Of a DNA stretch of 64,000 nt, positions 33,298 through 45,279 are shown one piece after another (position 1 is the stretch's first letter; every line of letters begins with the position of its first letter). The notes below the pieces were generated by a model. The model was not told the origin of the DNA and did not search any database. It saw nothing but the letters and a program-made list of their open reading frames with translations. The stretch lies in NCBI GenBank assembly GCA_903813345.2, contig CAIIXF020000001.1, positions 32,402,556-32,466,555 of the forward strand, given 5' to 3'. A program made the translations under genes and the position numbers. This DNA is from Owenia fusiformis. Lineage: Eukaryota; Annelida; Polychaeta; Sabellida; Oweniidae.

Positions 33298-36197
33298 CGG
33301 GTAAGGAGATGGCTGAAAATACAAGACTAGTGTATGACGTTATGGATTATCTCAATAGAAAAGAGCAAAAGGGTCTTTTACTTTTAGCAGATAGCTTTTG
33401 GAGATAGCTTCTTGAAATGGTTTAAGATTTTATACAATGGAAGCGAAAGTTGCGTAATAAACAACGGTTTCTTTTCAAGTTTTTTCAAATTAAAGAGAGG
33501 CTGCAGGCAGGGAGATTCGCTCTCTTGCTACGCATTCATCTTAGCTCTAGAGCCTTTATGTTCAAAAATTAAAAAGGATGTAGAAGTTAAAGGGGTCAAA
33601 ATATTCGATTAAGAGATAAAGGTTGGTATGTACGCAGATGACACGTTTATCTTCCTAGATGGAACTCCCTCTTCCTTGAGACAATGTATGTACATTTTTG
33701 ACAAGTTTCATGAAACATCAGGGTTAAAACTGAATAAAGAAAAAACATCAGCAATATGGTTAGGAATTAAACACAACTCAGAAAAAATGTGTGAAGACAT
33801 TCCACTCACATGGGAATCTAAGTTTAGGTTACTCGGGTTAAATTTAACATCAGATCTTCAAAATCTTGAATCCATTAATTTTGAAAACAAAATTCAGGAA
33901 ATGCAAACTGTAATAAGTAGATATAAAAAAAAGAAACTTGTCAATACTAGGAAAAATAACGGTTCTTAAATCGTTTGTTTTGCCTAAAGTAGTACATTTA
34001 TTTCTAGTGTTGCCCAAATTGTCATGTGTAAATCATAAAAGAATAAAACAACTGTTTACTTCATTTATATGGAATTCTACAGTAGCAAAAGTAAGCTTCT
34101 CACAATTAGTTCAAAATGTTGAAGATGGAGGTTTGAGAATGATTGAACCAACGCTGTTCGAACAATCCCTCAAACTTACATGGATGCAAAAACTTCTTAG
34201 AGGTGACAGGTCATCTCAACCCCAAGTCATCTCAACCCAGTCCAACTCAACCCCAAGTCAACTCAACCCCAAGTCAAGTCAACCCCAGTAAAACTCAACC
34301 CCAAGTCAACTCAACCCTGTAAAACTCAACCCCAGTAAAACTCAACCCTATTCATTTGTGCAATGTTTAATTTAATTTCTTATGAAGAATAATTTAAGTC
34401 ATTAATATCTGAAAATCTAGCATTTTGCATGATACTTTGAATAGAAAGTTGTAAAAGTATTTAAAAAAAACGGTTAAGCTCAAGGATAATTCATCAAGTT
34501 GTCACTATTATTGAATTTAAGATTTTGAAATCAAATTTTAGATAATTTAGACATAGACGTAGACGTAGCAAGGAGGAGTTCGCACACACCCTCCCCCCAA
34601 TTTTGAAGGAAGTTGCATCATTTTTTGTCAAAACATATCTTTTTTCGGCTCGCTTATGCCACGATCGGCACACCCTGACTGAAAACCTAATTTTTTGGGC
34701 GATCGCATCCCTCCTGAGTGAAAGCTGGCTATGCCCCTGGAAAGCAATGGTCATGTTCCAGTTTTCCAAATAATCAAGAGTGTCAACCTCATAGGGATTA
34801 CAACAAAACAAACGTATTAGCAAGATTAATAAAATGACCCATATTCATCCAAAAAGGCAGTGGTCTAAGAATGAAAATCACAAACTGAATCATTCGAATT
34901 ATTTTTATGAAATAAACTTTCTTATAAGTTTATCAATATATAGAAATATAGGGGTTGAGTTTTGCTGGGGTTGAGTTTTACAGGGTTGAGTTGACTTGGG
35001 GTTGAGTTTTAATGGGGTTGAAAAATTTCGAATAATTTCTGGAGAGATTTTGTTCATGTTCTGAGAATTTACACACAACAAAAAGAAAAAGAAGCTGAAC
35101 ATAATACTAAACTGAGAGCTGAACAAGCTATGTGTAATACATGGGGGAAACATACCAAAAATCAAAATGTTCAATATATACTACAAAATACAAAGGTTAA
35201 CAATGAAGTAATTGTACTACAAGATGTATTTCAAAATTCAAAAAGACTTCTAACCCTATTAGAAATCAATGACAAATTCCACAGTAATATTAATTTTTTA
35301 GACTATTTGAGTCTAAAAAATACTATTCCAAAGTCTTGGCTAAGAGACGTCATGGAGAATAATCAAAATATCACTGATTATGAAAGAAACAAAGCACGTG
35401 TAAAAAAGTTTATGACTCAGTCAAAGATTAGTAAAATAATATACTGGGAATTTGTTCAGAACCTAGAAAAGAATTCAAAATATATAGAAGGATGGAATAA
35501 AGATCTGAATTTGTCACTCTATCAAAATGATTGGAAGAAGATAAATAAACTTAACAAACTGAGTAACTATGAACCTAAGTTAGCATCATTCACTTACAAA
35601 GTCCTTCATAGATTTTTAGCAACTAATACATACCTAAAGATGTGTGGACTCATAGAGTCAAACATTTGCACTTTCTGTAAAGCAAATCCTGAAACGATTT
35701 GCCATCTTCTGTATGAATGTACTTTTGTAAGTGCTTTATTAAATGACATTAAACAATGGCTCCCTTTAGAGCTCACATTCTTATGTACTAAACAAAATGT
35801 ATTGATAGGACCTGAGAGTATAAATGAAAAAACAATCATCCTAAATAATATGCTATGTATTTTTAAAAGGTATGTTTATTTGTGTAAACATTCTATGCTA
35901 AAACCAACACTTAAAGGTTATATAAGTAATGTGAAGGAATATTGTATTATGGATAAACGGGTTGGCAGAGGCGATAAGTGGAAAATCATGGAAGCAAAAT
36001 TAAACAAATGATACTGATGATTTTTCCTTAAAATAAAAAAGATTGCCAATGTAATAACATTTCTTAAGAATAATAATAGAAGGCTAACCAATGCTGTATT
36101 GTAAAATTGTAAAATGTATGTTTACCATGTAACTGTATTGTAATTGTTTTTTGCAATTGCTTTAACATGCTTATTCTTTGAAATAAAAAAAATAATT
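33298..36197 (+). pseudogene. 5'-truncated L1/Tx1-like LINE ORF2, interrupted
   Basis: Starts within the reverse transcriptase at ENTRLVYDVMDYL (about 33318). A deletion of roughly 60 bp follows near 33390 and removes the first catalytic Asp region, with a frame break. Then come GCRQGDSLSCYAF, the catalytic YADD box (near 33628), GLKLNKEKT and the thumb region, interrupted by an ~0.8-kb insertion (about 34207-35025). The frame resumes at NNFWRDFVHVL and runs to the stop at 36011, passing a C-terminal Cys-His cluster (C-x2-C...H-x4-C near 35670-35725). The tail region ends near the A-rich AAATAAAAAAAAT at 36180-36197. It is inactive. Confidence 0.88.
34207..35025. mobile_element. Insertion with CTCAACCCC minisatellite ends, inside the LINE
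   Basis: The left end (34212-34350) is a run of CAAGTCAACTCAACCCC-type units. The right end (34950-35020) is the same motif in complement (GGGGTTGAGTT). The 0.6 kb between is AT-rich with no gene. It splits the LINE reading frame, so it entered after the LINE. Similar motif copies lie at 31105-31180. Confidence 0.75.
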
Positions 36198-36603
36198 ATA
36201 TAACTAAATAGTGGTTCAATTTTCATATCACCCTTATGTATCTAATAGTTATGCAAATTAAAACATGTCCAGTAAAAGAAAATATTTTCTATGTACGTCT
36301 CCCCTTAAACTGTGACACTATAACCAATGATGGTATGGTTTAGGTCTATCAGTCTATATTTGTAATTAAGAATTGCATTTTTGACATTCAAGTACTAATG
36401 GTTATGAATAATAATTTTGTATATGTAATTTATTTTTGATAAAACAATTTTGGTGTAACATATCCGCAATTTTATCTTTACTTTTTTGTGACACCCCAAC
36501 TCCATATGACGAGACTAATATCACATTAGTCATTTTAAATTATTCACTATTGGTATAGTTTGTTAGAGTACCATATTCTATGAACTTTTGCTTCCCTTTT
36601 CAG

Positions 36604-37337
36604 GCTATATAACACTTTGGAAAATCTGTCGATTGCTTGAAAACAGGAGAACCCTCCTTGGACTTAAAGAATTCGTTCATCTAGACAAATATGGCGACGT
36701 GAATGTTATCTTGTCATTGCAAATATCAATCAGGAAGGAGTTTTACGACAATGGATGTATCGACTTTCCTTTGGATTTGAGCTGTGAACTTTACAGAACT
36801 GGAAATTCATCCTTTTCGTTTGTAGATCGTTTGCGAGATCACGTGTCGAATGAGCCTTATATAGAAACAGTTGTGAATTTAGTGCATATAGATGCAACCA
36901 CAAGGCGTCCAAAACCAATGCCAGAAGAATTTCGTAAAAAACAACAATTCTATGAAGGTGGAAATGTAGTTGTACCGGAATTAAAGCCCAACAAAAAGCC
37001 AGAAATGTTTTTCTCCTCTGCAATCAAAGTAGTGCACAGTGACTTGGATCTTCTTTATCATGCCAATCAAGCTAGCTATGTTAAGTTCTCCATGAATACC
37101 GCTGGGGCCGCTACTTCTGATGGTTTCTACCAAAACTTCAAAAATGACATTCTCCTTTATAAGTGTAAGGAATTGACCGTGCTGTTTAAAGGGGAGAATG
37201 TTGTCGGAGATTCGCTTACTGTCAATACGTGGGAAGATGAACATAACACTCACATGTTACATTTTGAAATCATGAATGATGAAAAGCCTGTGTTCTTCAT
37301 GACTGCATCGTTTTACGATCTAAAGACTTTTGACTGA
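36604..37337 (+). CDS. Thioesterase-like terminal exon (cluster member 3)
   Basis: Open from the acceptor CCCTTTTCAG/G to TGA, phase 1 like genes 1 and 2. It starts GYITLWKICRLLENRR. First-half motifs are RTGNSSFSF and DATTRRPKPMP; the second-half signature is VVHSDLDLLYHANQASY (D-x-D-x3-H-x-N-x3-Y intact), then LFKGE and a VNTWED strand and HFEI. 244 residues, no breaks. It is closest to member 5 (HxNQAxYVK). No ATG sits at the expected start and no matching 92-nt 5' exon was found upstream to gene 2. Hence it is either an alternative last exon of gene 2 or has an unrecognised first exon. Likely a hotdog thioester hydrolase of unknown substrate. Confidence 0.78.
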
Positions 37338-37563
37338 CCCTCTAACATTACACCTGCTAGATCCGAGACGTGACAATTGCTAAAACCAAAGATGTTATGT
37401 TTTTGTGCAATATAGTGCAATTATATTTAATAAGACACTATAATTCAAAATGAACCAGTAATGTACGTCGTCCCTATGTTTGTTGTGATGAATTTCCCTA
37501 TTAACACATATTGAATTGTGGTATTTCCAAATTGAATTAAAACGTTGGTGCATATGCTTCCAG

Positions 37564-38333
37564 GTGGTCTAAATATTCATACTATTGGGAAAATATTCTC
37601 CATGTCCAGGGCAATCACAGTTTTCAACAATGATTTTGGATCTTATATCAGTCTCTTCGAAGATGGTTTTCGGCCATTTGCACGTGCTATCAAATACACC
37701 GTTGGAGAGGAACTCTATCGAAAGACATTTGACAGTCCAGTTGCAGCATGTGTGAACGTCCATAAACCAGCAACGCAGATAATAGATCAGGAACTAGTTC
37801 ACGTAGGTACGTCATCATTCTCAGTTCGTTGCAACTGGAAAGGCACACCGGGGACAGTCAACGATGAGACACCCAATGTTGCATCGTGCGATATTATGTA
37901 CGCAGTTGTGGATTCAAAATCAGGAAAATTAGCCCCGTTACCTGCCTGGTATATAAACAGATATAAAGAGTTGACGAAAATGCCAAGAGGTGACTTTTCT
38001 CTGAAAATGCATAAACCAATGGATTGCTTTAAACACAACAGCAGAGTTGTTCCTAGTGATTTGGACATCAACAACCATGTGAATCAAAACAGATACTCCA
38101 GTTTCTGCCTTGACGCAGCTTGTGTGGCAAGCTCGAGAGGAATCTATCAAGGTTTTGACAAGGAATTCCTTAAACACCAAGTTAAAAGATGCCTTTTGCT
38201 TTTCACTGGAGGAAGTAGATTGGACGACGTACTTACAGTTAATACATGGCAAAATGAAGCTGATAAAAAGCTCATTCAGTTTGAAATTGAGAATGGTGAA
38301 AGAATTGTGTTGAATTGCTCGATGTGGTTTTAA
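37564..38333 (+). CDS. Thioesterase-like terminal exon (cluster member 4)
   Basis: Open from the acceptor ATGCTTCCAG/G (phase 1) to TAA, 256 residues. It starts GGLNIHTIGKIFSMSR. It has HVGTSSFSVRCNW, VVDSKSG where the others have D-x2-TRR, and VVPSDLDINNHVNQNRY with the D/D/H/N/Y residues kept. It lies only 226 bp after the stop of member 3, and that gap holds no plausible first exon, so it must splice from an exon upstream of member 3. An in-frame ATG at 37554 overlaps the acceptor and is probably incidental. Member 4 is the most diverged of the set in its first half. Confidence 0.77.
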
Positions 38334-40300
38334 TATATATACCACAAAGGATCCGTTACCTAATGTACCTGAAGGTGCCCTCAAAGGTTTCATTAAAAAT
38401 AATTTGAAAATAGTTACTTTTATCAATTATGAACACATCAAAACTGAAATTAGGTCATTTGGATTAAAACTAAGGTCATTCGGTGCATTTAAGTTTGACT
38501 ACGCAAATCATTCTAAATATCATTTTAGGGGTATGTTAGTCTTCATTCATGATCATTTTAACTATGTTGACCATTCCTCAATCGATATATCAGAACATCG
38601 TTAAGGTAGGACACAAAGAGCAACATATTGAAAACACATATCATAAAAAAACGAAAACTTAATATATCTTTTAAAAAATGAACCTTAATAAATGTGTTAT
38701 CAACAATAGTACCATGATCACCTCAGTTGGTTAACAGTAGGCATTCAACCTAGAGGGTATATTAATATATCATAAAGGTGGGACACAAAGGGCAACATAC
38801 TGAAAACACAAATCATAAAATAACCCCCAAGAATAATCTATCATTTGATAAAACGAACCTTGTTAAATGTGTTCTGAACAATAGAACCATGATCACCCTT
38901 ATTGTATATACTGTAGCTTTAACCTAGGTATTCAACCTAGATACTTGTCAAAACTAGATGTCAAAACATCATTAAAGATAAGGTAGAATACAAAGAGCAA
39001 CAGTTGAAAATACAAAACCTAAATTCAAGCTGAATCTAGTTGCGACTTTCCATTGCATTATATTTTCATTGTCAAAGAAATTGAAACAATGATAGATGAC
39101 ATAATAGTCTTAGTTTATTTCACATGAACACTTAACAAGCAATATTCATTTGAACTAATGACTTGACGAAACATACTTTTTCGATTATCAGGCTCATTGT
39201 TATCACATGTTCTAATAGTATACCCCATGAACAGATTTCTGAAAAACATTATTTTAAGTTACCTGTGATTTAATTGCTTTATTGCAAATGACACGTTTTC
39301 TTTGATCTTGTTATCATTGAAAATTGAATACAAATCTGTTTAGAGGTTTGAACATGGTGCTCAGAATTACCTATGGGATTCCGGGTTGGATGTCTCTGTG
39401 GCGTGATACATTGACACAATAGTTATTGTAAATGACAGAGTTTGTTGGAAGGTTCAGTCAAGAATATCTTTCCAAATAAGATTTTCTATTTTTGTAGAAG
39501 GTTCTATGTTGCACCTACCTTAAGCAATACATTCAAGGCAGAATGGATTCTTGACTATAATGGCAATTTCAATATGGCCTCCCTTTTGAAACTAAAATTT
39601 TTGCTATACTTTCATATTGTGTATCTTCCACACTTAGGACCCTCTCTTATTTCATGTTTGAATTATAAAATACTGTCAATACTAAACAATAAAGGTAAAT
39701 TCAGAGGGGGTCTGGTTTGTGGAAGTACCTCAATCACTCAATGAATGGAGAAGGTCATTTACTGTTTACAACAAAAACACAATAGGGTGTCTTTCAATAC
39801 AATAGGATTACTAACTATTTATGCATGAATGGTACATGAAATGAAGCTTAGTAGATTAGGACACATTGTAGTTCTTATATTGAAAAGTGAAATTAAGTCT
39901 ATCTACAAAACTCAAGATTTTAATCAAGTTTCTGTGAAAATATGTCAAAATTACTCATTTGAAGAGTCAACATGACATGTGTTAAGAATCACTGTAAAAA
40001 ACACCCTTTTACCATTTTTTCCACACTATTTTTGTAATTTGTTGAAAATATACTTAATAAAGATTCAAATTGCATAAAAATAATTCTGGAATTCCATTTT
40101 ACCCTTTTCAATAATTTTCTAAGTTCTTATAGGTACACTAATGGGTACGGATCCTTTACGTACTATACATAAGATTCCTTACTTTACTATTTTTCCAAAG
40201 GTAGAATATATTGATCAAAGACTATTAAAAGATAAATGATAAGATTTGAACTGCTATTAATTGACAATTATAAAAAGTGATTCCTATATTGATATATAGT
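38334..40300. other. No gene; diverged ~170-200-bp direct repeats
   Basis: Three diverged copies start near 38604, 38775 and 38980. They share AAGGT(A/G)G(G/A)ACACAAAG, GCAACAT, GAAAACACA and ACCATGATCACC, with ATTCAACCTAGA between. The rest is AT-rich and unremarkable. Confidence 0.6.
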
Positions 40301-40780
40301 TAGTTAGTTAGTAAAATATTTATTAAGGTCTCACACTGTTCAAGAACAATACTAAAATATATCCCAAAATTAACAGCCCCGCCGGATTCGGCGTATGAGA
40401 GACTCAAGAAAGCTATAGTAAAAACATATAAATATACTCAGATGTAAAAATAAATATTCAAATATCATATTCTCTTCTGCTGCACATTATTTTATGTATA
40501 GTTTTTGCCAATGATCTTTGGAGAACAGAGCTGTTCATAATCGAGCAGTATTTGGCCAGACAAGCTAGAATTAAAATCAAAGATTTCATTTTTACAAAGT
40601 TCAATAAAAAGTTCAATAAAATCCCTTCGTGGCCCTTCGTGCATCCGTATGGAGTTCACAGTCAATGAGGATATGCATCTTCTTCTCGATCCCTTGCTGA
40701 CACATACACAATCGTTCATGAAGAGGAATACCTTGAAACCTGCCTGTTTATACTTGCTGAGCGTAATCTCGATATATTGC
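40300..40780 (-). pseudogene. LINE 3'-end relic (C-terminal Cys-His region)
   Basis: On the minus strand a frame reads IPLHERLCMCQQ, then H...C...D-A-R-R, the C-x2-C...H...C pattern found near the C-terminus of many LINE ORF2 proteins. Stop codons and frame changes surround it. The 3' end carries AATAAATATT followed by an (ACTA)n microsatellite tail (40300-40315, seen as TAGT on the plus strand), typical of some LINE tails. Confidence 0.6.
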
Positions 40781-40810
40781 TGCGCTCGTGCATATTTTTT
40801 ACATTTTTAC

Positions 40811-41030
40811 TTGGTGTTTCTTTGAATTGTTTCAATTCTGTTCTTATGTTTCTAATTTCATCTTGTCCAGTTGGCTGTTCGGCTCCATGAGACCGCAGTA
40901 TATTCTGGGTGGCTTCCCATAAACCACGTTTACCAATAGAGTCGGATGAATTTTCTTCATCACTCTGAAATTTTCCATATTCTGCAGCCGACACCGTGTA
41001 CGTGTTATTTCGATTTAGCGTTGCTGACAT
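40811..41030 (-). CDS. Possible small exon or ORF, unknown
   Basis: A hydrophilic frame begins MSATLNRNNTYTVSAAEYGK and could end at a GTAAAA donor after KETP, in about 73 codons. The composition (Ser/Glu/Asn/Gln, charged) is protein-like rather than random. It is adjacent to a LINE relic on the same strand, so it may be part of that element's 5' flank. No family recognised. Confidence 0.3.
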
Positions 41031-41439
41031 GGGAACACAGGTTATGTCACCTTCCGTGGCTACATTAGGGATATAAATAATTCCTAGAGCCCTTGGTTAT
41101 GATGTAAAATAGGCTTCATTTCAAAATACCTTTCAATGAACCAGTCATATATTTGGGATTTTCAATCCCTATATCAACACTCTATGAAACTATTTAACGT
41201 CCAGGTAAATATTATTGTGTCTTAAAATCAACACAAAAGTCTCGTTATCGGACATTAAGTATTCATATCTAATATCATCTCCAAGTAAATCAAGTGGTAC
41301 CAATATGTTCTCGCTAACTGAATATGCCTATGTAATTTTTATTTGTTTATCATGATAGCTTTTGAACCAAACTTTCCCTGGGCATTTCAGTCTTTATCTT
41401 AGATATACCTCTCTAGACTGTTCCGTTTATAGTATGTTT

Positions 41440-41507
41440 TTAGAGAGGCTACGACGGTCGTAAGTTGCGATTGTACTAAGAACGACCACCAACCTCTCTA
41501 AAATACA
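41440..41507. repeat. Imperfect hairpin
   Basis: TTTAGAGAGG and CCTCTCTAAA bracket a partly paired interior with GGTCGT/ACGACC. It is probably a relic of a small inverted-repeat element. Confidence 0.4.
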
Positions 41508-41569
41508 AATTATAAACCTGGTGTAAATGTTGCGTCTCAATAGTTCCGAAATCATTTGTACACTGACAG

Positions 41570-41770
41570 ATCACTACTGGTGATCCACTCGATTACGCTG
41601 GTAACTGAAACGAACTGTGTCGGTTACAAAATGTCGGAACCTCGAAGGTACGATTTTTCTTTTTTCCTCATTTCACGCGTTGTAGACTGAATTCCAACAA
41701 CATTTTTATTACAAATTATATCAGTTTCATATGTCTAAAAAATGCACATGTTTGCGAACAAATAGTTCAG
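41570..41770. repeat. Dispersed repeat shared with 59070-59270
   Basis: CTGGTGATCCACTCGATTAC, AAAATGTCGGAAC(C/A)TCGAAGG and a TTTGCGAACAAATAGT block recur in the same order at about 59070-59270. The ATG in it looks coding-like but is part of the repeat, not a first exon of member 5. Confidence 0.8.
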
Positions 41771-42010
41771 AAGACTTAATTCTCGATTTAATACCTCACT
41801 TTACTGGAACGAAACTTCAAAAATGGTTAAGACCTGCGCTTCTAACCCATTCCGATTAGGTGACAATAGTGGGCATTAGTACACTGTAGTGAAATAAAAT
41901 GTATACGTGTAAACAAGTCAACTGCAGCTGTCTCTCAACACTTGTACAATGACAGTAACATTATACTTATATATATTTATCTGAATATATTTTAATATAT
42001 ATATTTCCAG

Positions 42011-42720
42011 GTAACTTGAGTGTTTGGAAGATAGCTCGTTTGGTGGAGATTTCTAGAGCATTCAAAGCTGATTTTGCAAGCATTGGAACTGATTTAACAA
42101 AAACATTTATGGTGATAGGGAAACAGATGGCGATTAATCCAAAGTTCTACGTAAACGCTAATATAGGATTGAGTCTGACGTACGTAAAGGCATTGAATTA
42201 TATTGGAGATGGCTCAATTGGTTGTAAAGTAGAAATAAAAGATACAAAAACAGATGAATTGTATGTTGAATGTCAAGACTATTTTGCTTACGTTGACATA
42301 AGTGCCAGAAAAGCTGCCAAACTTCCAACACAGTACAAAGACAAAATGAAAATATGGTCAACTATAACACCTACATATTTCCTGACTCCTAAACGAGGAG
42401 AGCATTGTTTCACGCACAAACTGAACGTTACTCACAGCGATATGGATGTCCTGTACCATACCAATCAGGCAGCGTACGTCAAGTACAGTATGGACTGCGC
42501 TGAAATGGCGAGAAAGGAAAACTTTTATTCTCTTTTTAAAGACGATATGGGAGAATACCATGCAGTATCTTGGGATGCTTCCTATAAAGGAGAGAGTGAA
42601 GTTGGCGATCAGCTTGAGGTTGTAACGTGGGAAGATACCACAGACGCAAACATTCTACATTTTGAGATTGATAAAAATGGCAAAGCTATTTACTTCAGTA
42701 CGATAAAATTTAATGAATAA
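42011..42720 (+). CDS. Thioesterase-like terminal exon (cluster member 5)
   Basis: Open from the acceptor ATTTCCAG/G (phase 1) to TAA; AATAAA lies at 42724-42729. It starts GNLSVWKIARLVEISR, very like gene 1 (NVNVWRIARLGEVSR). The first half has YIGDGSIGCKVEI and VDISARKAAKLP. The second has VTHSDMDVLYHTNQAAY, keeping D/D/H/N/Y, then YKGE, VVTWED and HFEI. About 236 residues, no breaks. The codon at 42016 is TTG (Leu), not a start. No 5' exon of the LSYDDFDR type was found between member 4 and here. Confidence 0.78.
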
Positions 42721-43434
42721 CGTAATAAAATAAGTAGACATGTGCTATGGAATTCCAACTCCCTTTGACCAAGGAAACTAGATATAATGGCTAAAATAGT
42801 ATCCTAATTTGCAGGCAGCAATGTTTGTAAAAGATTCACGTTTACTTTGTAACTGTAAGAATAACGTCGATATGACAACAATTATAATGTGGAATGATTT
42901 AGTGGATTCTAGTACGTCGTAGCATCGTACTCATACATTAGCTCCTCAGATAAAATTCTGGTCGTTTTTTGTCCAGTGAATGAGGAACGTTTTTTTTTCC
43001 CTTTTTCGGATCAAGATGGCGTTTTCCCAAGTTAGTCCCCTGGTAAAGGAAAGCGAGCACCCCCCCACTATATTTTCTGACGTCCATTCGCGACCACGTA
43101 AATAATCATATGAAAATTGCAGAAAGTGCCATTTTCATCATTAGGATTAATTTACATTAATTACATTAATTTACCATTTACATCGAGTGAATATAAGCTA
43201 AGTGGGTAAATAGTTCAAATAGGAAGGTAAAAATCTTTCTTTCTTGAACAGATTCATCGCACTGCCATCTTTCAATAAACATTATTTCTATCACTAGTTT
43301 TCAATACATATGTATGATCATAAGGAACGAGGAGTCGATCACCGATCTCAGTAAGGTGGTGCCATCTCGTGTGTCATTTTAGGATTATCATTAAATATAG
43401 ATGGTAATATTGTTTTTGGAAACAAATATATATA
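42721..43434. other. 3' flank of member 5, no gene seen
   Basis: Contains the member 5 polyadenylation signal and a short ATTAATTTACATTAATTACA-type repeat near 43145. Otherwise featureless to the mariner-like end at 43435. Confidence 0.5.
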
Positions 43435-43814
43435 CAGGGTGTGCCAAAAAATTTTGCAACTTTTTTAAAAGGCTGAAAAGTATCATAACATTGAGGTATT
43501 GACATAAACATTGATTTACAGAAACTTTAAGATAGGCATATTTTACCATTCAAATATTAAAGCTAGAACTGACTTCTAATTTTTTCAACAGATCTTTGAA
43601 TATCAGTCGTAAATTGTTCAGTGTCTAAGATTTACCATTTTTCCTAGAAAACGTGACTTTCTATGATTTTATGTGATCAACAATAACACATTCATTATGT
43701 TCACTAAATCTGCTACAATCTTTGAAAATTGTTTAACCAATGGCTAGTACAGTTTTATATTAGTATCTACTCACTATGGTAGTATGTTACCCTTTATCTA
43801 TTAATTATCTATTT

Positions 43815-44115
43815 AAAAATGCATCCATGCATCCGCCTTTCACCTTCACTATCACACAGATACGAGGGCGGAACTGCAATGGCAACATCCAGCGATTTTG
43901 TGGTAGTTCTTTCCAATTCTCCTACAGAACTTCTTTTAGTTGATCAATAGGTTCTGTGGGGATTACCAATAACTGCAATAAACTGCTCCAGGTGCCCCCA
44001 TGTGAGATAGTCACAGGGGTTAGCATCTGGTGTATTGGGCAGCAATTCATCAGGACTGATAAATCTAGAAGTATCCTCCTCCAGTCCAAAGTGACCCTTG
44101 CCCGATGGCTGGGAG
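43815..44115 (-). pseudogene. Mariner-type transposase C-terminal relic
   Basis: On the minus strand one frame reads LPNTPDANPCDYLTWGHLE, recalling the (P)DLNP-D-Y-x-x-W-G catalytic-end motif of mariner/Tc1 transposases. After a frame change it reads ENWKELPQNRWMLPLQFRPR and VKVKGGCMDAFLNR, the usual end. It is short, frameshifted and non-functional. Orientation and position fit the surrounding mariner-like ends. Confidence 0.65.
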
Positions 44116-45279
44116 CGACAGTGAAGGTAAAAGGTGGATGTAAGAACATGTGATTAATAAATAATAATAATAGATCAGTATAACATAATACCATAGTAAG
44201 TAGATACTGATATGAAACTGTACTAGATATTGAATAAACAGATATCAGAGATTGTCACATAAAATCATTAAAATTCACATTTTCTTCGAAAAGCAGTAAT
44301 AGTATGGGAGCAAAAGTAATTCCGTTTCCATTTTAGAGGCGAGCTAGGCGACATATATTTTTATGAACTATATGTGATACTTACCAAGAAAAATGATGTT
44401 GGCAATTCTAAATCCGCGACGGTGTTGCTATGGTAACCAACTAAATAAGCCACGCCCACTTTTAGGGGCTCTTTTCAGTGTTTGGCCCCTATCTCCTTCA
44501 TTATTGCTCAGATTTTGATGAAATTCACACCAAATTGAAGGTAATAGATAATGCAATCAAAATATATTAAGTTTACAATTCGGAATCGAATTTCGATGAA
44601 ATTTGCACCAAATGAAAGGTAATAGATTAAGCAATCATACAGTTCATATTATATGCAAATAAGGGAATTTACATCTTAATTATGACGTCATAGCTGTTTG
44701 TTTTTGTGTATTTTATTTAAATCATGATGTATAAATCTCTGAAATTATTATTTTCAAAATGGTCAGTAATACTTTTAACTAGTTAACTAGTTTATTTCTT
44801 TAAGTTCGAGTTTATTAGTTTATTACATTCATACATGTATGGTTATAAAAAATAGAATAAATGTAATGAAAGTGTCCAATTCACGCTGTTGCTATGGTAA
44901 CAGCAAGTAGTAAAAGGATCTGCTGTAAACAAGAGAATTCTTTAGGAAATGTTACATTTTGACCATTTGACTGACATGTATTCTTTTTAAAATTTGGTGA
45001 CAGAAAATAACCTAATAACTATAGAAAATTATTTAATTTGGATTTTGTTATATTATGATGTCAAATGGGCAATAATCAGGGGCGCAGCAAGCTCTCGGTG
45101 GGGGGGGGGGTGGTTCGACACAAATTTTGTTAAAGATTTTGTTTAATTTTACAAAAATTGATGCAGCTTCCTTCAAAACTGAGAAGAAACTAGAAGCTTC
45201 GAGTCAAATGCATTTTAAAACTCTACTTCTATCTAATGTATGGTTCTATTTTTATTGGTTACAGGGGGTTGCACTCATT

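Noticed and set aside
33236-33298. AT-only tract as a replication origin or promoter
   Set aside because: It is a simple ATATAA-type microsatellite next to a truncated LINE; nothing else supports a function.
37938-38426. 162-codon minus-strand frame over cluster member 4
   Set aside because: Antisense shadow of the thioesterase exon.
41635-41660. ATGTCGGAACCTCGAAG/GTACGA as first exon of cluster member 5
   Set aside because: The same sequence occurs in a dispersed repeat at 59120, and it lacks the LSYDDFDR exon end.
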